Assembly: GCA_964019425.1 (NCBI GenBank)
Contig: OZ025795.1
Span: forward strand, 934,001 to 998,000
Source: Flectonema sp. DT1601
Taxonomy: Eukaryota > Euglenozoa > Diplonemea > Diplonemida > Diplonemidae
Direction: 5' to 3'
Length of the DNA: 64,000 bases
Shown: positions 56,930 to 64,000 of the stretch, one piece after another
How positions within the stretch are numbered: the first letter of the stretch is position 1
Layout of the letters: every line of letters begins with the position of its first letter
Position numbers and translations under genes: made by a program
Notes under the pieces: model-generated
Database searches by the model: none
What the model was told of the DNA's origin: nothing
What the model saw: the letters and a program-made list of their open reading frames with translations, nothing else

Positions 56930-57539
56930 GACCTACAAACCAATTGTTCGGTAACTAACCTATTCCTTTATTGGGATTTTCTGATTTTGTTACGGTTGCG
57001 CTCAAACAAAAACAAAAGTGTGAAGCAAAAAAGAGTAAAAAAAAAAAGTGAAGTTTGCCGATTCTATTTTTCATTCTCCATTCCCAAAGAAATCACTCCC
57101 TTTTATGGTACTAAAAAAAAATAAAAAAAAGCCAAAATATAATTCAGTCCTTCTTACTGCAGGAGGAAGCCCTCAAAATCAGTAGAACGCACAACAAATT
57201 CTGAAACTTCAATTAAAACCCGCTGGCAAGAAACAAATGAAGAGAGAGAAGGAGACTCATCGGGGAACTCTGAGCAGCGATAAATTTAGTACAGGAAATA
57301 AAGCACTCGACTTTATTTAAGTGAGCTCAGTCTTAATACGAAAGGAAGAATGAAATATCTAACAACAACAAAAAAAAAAAAAAAAAAAAAGAGAGAAAAA
57401 AAAGGGAATTAACAATAAACATATTATAAACAGAGGGCACAACCACATAAGTACATAAAAACATGATCGTTGACCTCATAAAGCAGTATCAATTTATCAT
57501 CAAAAAAAGACGTTTAAAAGAAAGAACCACACTGAACAG
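56444..57539. other. intergenic interval with a very long T run
   Basis: Contains a run of about 49 T (56880-56928), the longest homopolymer in the window, and A/T-rich sequence on both sides. I see no gene. Confidence 0.5.
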
Positions 57540-60500
57540 TTACAATGCTGGTTCATCAAACATTTCGTGCATCTTTAACGACCTTTCATTCCTGGATCTC
57601 AGGCGTCCTCCAGGAAGAAGTTTTTCTAATAAACTCAACTCAACAGGAACAACGAGATCATTCTTTGATTCTGATAAAGGATTTATCTTCAACCCCCTCA
57701 CCTTACTTTTAGCTCTGCTAAATTTCTGCTTTGTACGACAGACTGTTGTTGTTTTGTTGTGTTTTGTTTTTTTTTTGGGGGAAAAAAGAAGAAGAAAAAA
57801 CACATACAGAATAATTTTGACGCAAGACAAAAGACCAATCCCAGACTGAACACCGCCAGGACCCATTGAGGTTCTGTGTCAACATACGTATCCAAATATA
57901 CTGTTGGGATAGATGTCGGTGGTGAACTTGTTATCGGAGCAGTTGTATTAGGAGATAGTGTAGATGGAACTACCGTGGGTACTTGAGTTGGTTGGAAATT
58001 ACAACTTGGAATGAATATAGTTTGAAATCCCTTTGCTGTATGCTTCGTCCATTTGAAAGAAGAGGTCACGTCAACCGTCCCTTGCCCTATAGCGAATCCA
58101 ATCACCATAGTGCTATTTATCGTGATGACGGTATCGTTTACATCGCTAGTATTTAGTAATCGAAAAAAGACAACAGATGCAACTGAACTAGAAATATCCT
58201 TTGAAACAAAGGTTCCATCCTGCTGTGGATCAATATCTGGTTCAACATTACCCGTTGAAATACTGAAGTCTGATACTGCTCGTCTCGACACATCACTATC
58301 ACATCCGTAAATATCTAATCCACGCATTCCGGTGGTATTATTTTTGAATCCGACGGCACCATAACTAACTCCAGTAGAAGATAACGGAAACGTGATAGTC
58401 ACTTGTAATGCGGGTTGGGCTTTTTCATCTGTCCCCATCTCAATTGTGATATTGAAGTTGTCAATACTCGTATTAACTTCCCTCAAAACTCCACAACTCA
58501 CAAATGAAACTCGAGGAGCCGCTGTTGGAACATCAGTCGGTAGGAATGTTGGAAGCTGCGTTGGAAGACTTGTTGGAACAGCAGTAGCACATGAAGTAAC
58601 AATTATAATACTGGAACTTCTTTGACTGTGTTGTTGCCAAGTAGTTAAAACCGATCCTTGACCAATAGCATAAGATAGAACTATAGGAACTCCCTCAGTC
58701 AGAATATTATCATTCGGATCTCCTGTATCTATCTTTCTGTAAAAGACTATTGAAGTTCTATTTCTGATGACTTTTCTGGATACGAATACACCGTCTTGTT
58801 GTAGGTCAGCTATTGTCGGTTTTACATTACCTCCGGCGATGTTGAAATCCTTAATGTCAGAAGTAATGCTGTCGAAAGCATAAATATCCATTCCAACCAT
58901 ACTACCTCCTGCAACACCAAAACCGATACCAATAGCTGCATAGTCAACAGCATTGGATGATGGGAAGGTAACATTAAATTGAATCGCAGGATTTGACAAT
59001 TCATCAGTTCCAATGACGTAATCAATACTTAAATCATTAATACCTATAGCCATTGATACACTACTTGAACATGGTGAGAATAATGACGGCGCAAGTGTCG
59101 GAATAGCAGTCGGAACACCAGTTGGAGAGAGTGTATCAGGAGCACTAGTCTGAGCACATTCAGCAAACGTTGTGTTAATTAAAGAGCTTTCAGTATGTTT
59201 CTGCCACGAGTTCAAAGGATTTCCTAATGACCCAGCCCCGTAAGCAACAGCAACAATCATCGATTTATTTAATGACATCAAAACATCGTCAGCGTCAATC
59301 GTGTTAACTTTTCTATAAAACACTACAGTAGTCATATTACCAACAGTACTCGATGATACAAATACTCCGTCTTGTTGAACATCAGCTACAGTTGGCTTCA
59401 CATTCCCAGCTGCGATGTTAAAGTCCTGAACATCAGTAGCGTTGCTATCGAAGGCATAAATATCGAGACCTGTCATACTACTGGTGTTTGTAACACTGAT
59501 ACCAATAGCTGCATAGTCAACAGTATTGGATGATGGGAAGGAAACAGTGAATTGAATTGCAGGATTGGAGAGTTCATCAAACCCAACTTCGTAATCCACA
59601 TCCAAGTCATTGATACCCGTAGTCATTGACACAATACCAGTACAAGGTGTGAATGATGGAGGTGCTGGAGTTGGTACCAACGTTGAAGGAGGAGGAGTTG
59701 CAGGAACAGATGTCGGCGCCAACGTGTCGGGTGCTGCTGTCTGTTGGCAACTCAAAATGGTTACATTCGATGCACTACGTTCACTATGTTTACTCCATGG
59801 GTTGACTGTTCCCAAGACTGACCCTTCACCAATCGCAAAGGCGATAATAAGAGAATCATTAAACTTTATTTCTTCATCTTGTACATCTAACGTGTTAACC
59901 ATTCTATAAAACACTACAGTAGTCATATTACCAACAGTACTCGATGATACAAATACTCCGTCTTGTTGAACATCAGCTACAGTTGGCTTCACATTCCCAG
60001 CTGCGATGTTAAAGTCCTGAACATCAGTAGCGTTGCTATCGAAAGCATAAATATCGAGACCTGTCATACTACTGGTGTTTGTAACACTGATACCAATAGC
60101 TGCATAGTCAACAGTATTGGATGATGGGAAGGAAACAGTGAATTGAATTGCAGGATTGGAGAGTTCATCAAACCCAACTTCGTAATCCACATCCAAGTCA
60201 TTGATACCCGTAGTCATTGACACAATACCAGTACAAGGTGTGAATGATGGAGGTGCTGGAGTTGGTACCAACGTTGAAGGAGGAGGAGTTGCCGGTACAG
60301 ATGTCGGCGCCAACGTGTCGGGTGCTGCTGTCTGTTGGCAACTCAAAATGGTTACATTCGATGCACTACGTTCACTATGTTTACTCCATGGGTTGACTGT
60401 TCCCAAGACTGACCCTTCACCAATCGCAAAGGCGATAATAAGAGAATCATTAAACTTTATTTCTTCATCTTGTACATCTAACGTGTTAACCATTCTATAA

Positions 60501-63500
60501 AACACTACAGTAGTCATATTACCAACAGTACTCGATGATACAAATACTCCGTCTTGTTGAACATCAGCTACAGTTGGCTTTACATTCCCAGCTGCGATGT
60601 TAAAGTCCTGAACATCAGTAGCGTTGCTATCGAAAGCATAAATATCGAGACCTGTCATACTACTGGTGTTTGTAACACTGATACCAATAGCTGCATAGTC
60701 AACAGTATTGGATGATGGGAAGGAAACAGTGAATTGAATTGCAGGATTGGAGAGTTCATCAAACCCAACTTCGTAATCCACATCCAAGTCATTGATACCC
60801 GTAGTCATTGACACAATACCAGTACAAGGTGTGAATGATGGAGGTGCTGGAGTTGGTACCAACGTTGAAGGAGGAGGAGTTGCAGGAACAGATGTCGGCG
60901 CCAACGTGTCGGGTGCTGCTGTCTGTTGGCAACTCAAAATGGTTACATTCGATGCACTACGTTCACTATGTTTACTCCATGGGTTGACTGTTCCCAAGAC
61001 CGACCCTTCACCAATCGCAAAGGCGATAATAAGAGAATCATTAAACTTTATCTCTTCATCTTGTACATCTAACGTGTTAACCATTCTATAAAACACTACA
61101 GTAGTCATATTACCAACAGTACTCGATGATACAAATACTCCGTCTTGTTGAACATCAGCTACAGTTGGCTTCACATTCCCAGCTGCGATGTTAAAGTCCT
61201 GAACATCAGTAGCGTTGCTATCGAAAGCATAAATATCGAGACCTGTCATACTACTGGTGTTTGTAACACTGATACCAATAGCTGCATAGTCAACAGTATT
61301 GGATGATGGGAAGGAAACAGTGAATTGAATTGCAGGATTGGAGAGTTCATCAAACCCAACTTCGTAATCCACATCCAAGTCATTGATACCCGTAGTCATT
61401 GACACAATACCAGTACAAGGTGTGAATGATGGAGGTGCTGGAGTTGGTACCAACGTTGAAGGAGGAGGAGTTGCCGGTACGGATGTCGGCGCCAACGTGT
61501 CGGGTGCTGCTGTCTGTTGGCAACTCAAAATGGTTACATTCGATGCACTACGTTCACTATGTTTACTCCATGGGTTGACTGTTCCCAAGACTGACCCTTC
61601 ACCAATCGCAAAGGCGATAATAAGAGAATCATTAAACTTTATCTCTTCATCTTGTACATCTAACGTGTTAACCATTCTATAAAACACTACAGTAGTCATA
61701 TTACCAACAGTACTCGATGATACAAATACTCCGTCTTGTTGAACATCAGCTACAGTTGGCTTCACATTCCCAGCTGCGATGTTAAAGTCCTGAACATCAG
61801 TAGCGTTGCTATCGAAAGCATAAATATCGAGACCTGTCATACTACTGGTGTTTGTAACACTGATACCAATAGCTGCATAGTCAACAGTATTGGATGATGG
61901 GAAGGAAACAGTGAATTGAATTGCAGGATTGGAGAGTTCATCAAACCCAACTTCGTAATCCACATCCAAGTCATTGATACCCGTAGTCATTGACACAATA
62001 CCAGTACAAGGTGTGAATGATGGAGGTGCTGGAGTTGGTACCAACGTTGAAGGAGGAGGAGTTGCCGGTACGGATGTCGGCGCCAACGTGTCGGGTGCTG
62101 CTGTCTGTTGGCAACTCAAAATGGTTACATTCGATGCACTACGTTCACTATGTTTACTCCATGGGTTGACTGTTCCCAAGACTGACCCTTCACCAATCGC
62201 AAAGGCGATAATAAGAGAATCATTAAACTTTATCTCTTCATCTTGTACATCTAACGTGTTAACCATTCTATAAAACACTACAGTAGTCATATTACCAACA
62301 GTACTCGATGATACAAATACTCCGTCTTGTTGAACATCAGCTACAGTTGGCTTCACATTCCCAGCTGCGATGTTAAAGTCCTGAACATCAGTAGCGTTGC
62401 TATCGAAAGCATAAATATCGAGACCTGTCATACTACTGGTGTTTGTAACACTGATACCAATAGCTGCATAGTCAACAGTATTGGATGATGGGAAGGAAAC
62501 AGTGAATTGAATTGCAGGATTGGAGCGTTCATCAAATCCAACTTCGTAATCCACATCCAAGTCATTGATACCCGTAGTCATTGACACAATACCAGTACAA
62601 GGTGTGAATGATGGAGTCGAAGTCGCGCAAGACGATAGAGTAAAGTTACCAGCCCCACTATGAATGTGTTTAGTCCAAGACTGTTGATCAAAGACTGACC
62701 CCTTACCTGATGCATAAGAAATAATTATTGAATCACTTGGGTTGAGTTGAACATCGGATGTATCTCCCGTTGTCAACTTTCTATAAAACACGACAGTTGT
62801 TAAGTTCGATACCCGCTGAGAACTAATTATCACACCATCTTGCTGGATGTCGATGACCGATGGTTTGCCGTTCGCAGCTGCGATGTTAAAGTCCTGAACA
62901 TCAGTAGCGTTGCTATCGAAGGCATAAATATCGAGACCTGTCATACTACTGGTGTTTGTAACACTGATACCAATAGCTGCATAGTCAACAGTATTGGATG
63001 ATGGGAAGGAAACAGTGAATTGAATTGCAGGATCCGATTGCGAATCAAAACCCATCTCAAACGCAACATCAAAGTCAGACACTCCAGTTGGAATATCAAC
63101 AGAAGATGAACATGACGTAAAGGAAGCAGGTGTACATGAAATCACCGGAAGTACTATTTCCTGTTTACCAGCATCCTGCTTTTGATGTGCCACCCAAGTA
63201 GGCATCGTTCCCACAACAGTACCCAGACCAGAAGCATACGCCAGAGTAAAAGAAACGTTTGGTTCTATTTTGAAGTCGTTCACGTCTTGGGTATCAAATT
63301 TTCTATAAAATTTCATCTTTCTCATATCAGGAGCTACGGATATAACAGAAACGACTGTAGCATCTTGTTGGGTATCCAGCAGCTGAGGTTTTGCATTTCC
63401 AGTCATAATATTATAGTCGTAAACATCAATGCTCTCAGTGTCGAATGCGAAAACGTCTAACCCTAACATACCGACAGTTGATGAGTTCGATTGGAATCCA

Positions 63501-63727
63501 ACAGCAGCATAAGAAGATGCGTTATAAGAGAATGAGACTGTTAATTGTAAGCAGTCATTACCATTCTCGTCAACTCCCATTTCGTAGATTATTTCTGAAA
63601 TTGGTCCACCAACTGGATTCAACACATCCTCATAACAAGACGTAAAGACACTTGTCACCTCCTCAACTTCGAAAATCAACAACAACACCACCACAAGACT
63701 CAAACGCACCACAGACGTAAATGACAT
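57540..63727 (-). CDS. ten-domain DOMON repeat surface protein, single-pass membrane (two exons)
   Basis: Exon 1 is 63727-57808 and exon 2 is 57742-57540, 6,123 nt and 2,040 aa. An N-terminal signal peptide (VVRLSLVVVLLLIFEVEEVT) is followed by ten repeats of about 170-197 residues, each with the DOMON pattern: YEVGFDELSNPAIQFTVSF, VDYAAIGIS, M-x-GLDIYAFD, D-x-QQDG, VVFYR, a hydrophobic strand, W-x-KH-x-ER. Repeats 3-8 are nearly identical at DNA level. Linkers are Thr/Pro/Ala-rich (TAAPDTLAPTSVPATPPPST). A transmembrane helix (WVLAVFSLGLVFCLASKLF) sits near the end. Removing a 65-nt intron (57743-57807, ATTCT|GTATGTG ... CAACAACAG|TCTG) gives a basic cytoplasmic tail of about 65 residues ending MHEMFDEPAL; unspliced, the frame gives a different short tail. 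DOMON domains are extracellular beta-sandwiches that bind heme or sugars. The ligand here is unknown. Likely cell-surface adhesion, heme/redox or carbohydrate binding. The ATG is 11 nt after a TATTTCAG acceptor. Confidence 0.82.
59304..62616 (-). repeat. 591-bp tandem array inside the DOMON gene
   Basis: About 5.6 units with period exactly 591 bp (197 codons), seen from identical segments starting at 59610, 60201, 60792, 61383, 61974 and 62565. Units differ at only a few sites, mostly silent (for example GCAGGAACAGATG versus GCCGGTACGGATG in the linker). The unit furthest right has DERSN where the others have DELSN, and the leftmost unit has a diverged C-terminal half. Confidence 0.95.
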
Positions 63728-63825
63728 TGTGTGATGCGCTGAAATACAGAGATGATAAATAATTTTTAAAAAAATACGAGAGGCTAAAACTTAAATCGAA
63801 ATGGTGTCCCATTCCAGGGGGTTGA

Positions 63826-64000
63826 AATGTTTGATTATATTTATGAAGAAATAAATATCTGTATTGTACCAGAGGTAACTAAAATAAACATTAGTTATAA
63901 GGATACAGTGAACTATGGTGATGCTTACCTTAACCTTCTGAAGTACTATTTAGCAATCCATGTACCTCTTTACTTCTATTCTCTCATCATCAGTTATGGT
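63826..64000 (+). repeat. dispersed repeat family A, longest copy (cut by window edge)
   Basis: This matches 39032-39110 at its left part and 26380-26515 at its right part, so it links the two fragments into one family of at least about 175 bp. No coding capacity recognised. Confidence 0.6.

Noticed and set aside
59610-62273. Five identical 99-aa plus-strand frames spaced 591 bp apart
   Set aside because: They are the antisense shadow of the tandem DOMON units and contain no independent signal.
59304-62616. CRISPR-like array
   Set aside because: The repeats are 591 bp and coding. No short repeat-spacer structure exists in the window.

Overview
Eukaryotic DNA, most likely from a flagellate-bearing single-celled eukaryote. 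The evidence is an axonemal-type dynein heavy chain, short GT-AG introns (63-70 nt), standard stop codons, and AT-rich non-coding DNA full of A and T runs up to about 49 nt. All six confidently called genes lie on the minus strand. Each has a pyrimidine-tract/AG 3' splice site 3-62 nt upstream of its ATG. A one-strand gene order with acceptors beside the starts fits a lineage with spliced-leader trans-splicing and polycistronic transcription (for example Euglenozoa), but 5'-UTR introns explain it equally well. The lineage remains an inference.

Layout, left to right: a carnitine/choline acyltransferase-fold protein whose catalytic His is replaced (204-2465); an unrecognised 261-aa protein with a duplicated N-terminal motif (4030-4815); a long AT-rich stretch with scattered exon-like pieces (4.8-14.8 kb); a DNA transposon with 25-bp terminal inverted repeats and a Cys/His-rich protein of unnamed type (14825-16697); a second AT-rich stretch with exon-like pieces, including a possible polycystin-like channel fragment (16.7-32.7 kb); a CCCH zinc-finger, Gln-rich, probably RNA-binding protein (32707-33579); a third exon-containing stretch with dispersed repeats (33.6-39.6 kb); a Gln/Pro-rich protein ending in a zinc ribbon that is completed only by removing an intron (39650-40376); one dynein heavy chain gene of five exons (40691-54956) whose first ATPase site is degenerate; a foldback-type element with 31-bp subrepeats in its inverted ends (55079-56443); and a secreted/membrane protein with ten DOMON domains, six in a near-identical 591-bp tandem array (57540-63727).

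I see no single pathway joining these genes. The notable themes are two proteins that keep the fold of a well-known enzyme or motor but have lost key catalytic residues, a recently expanded surface-protein array, two structurally clear but unnamed mobile elements, and many small exons hidden in what looks like empty AT-rich DNA. Candidate exons rest only on open frame plus splice consensus and are marked with low confidence.
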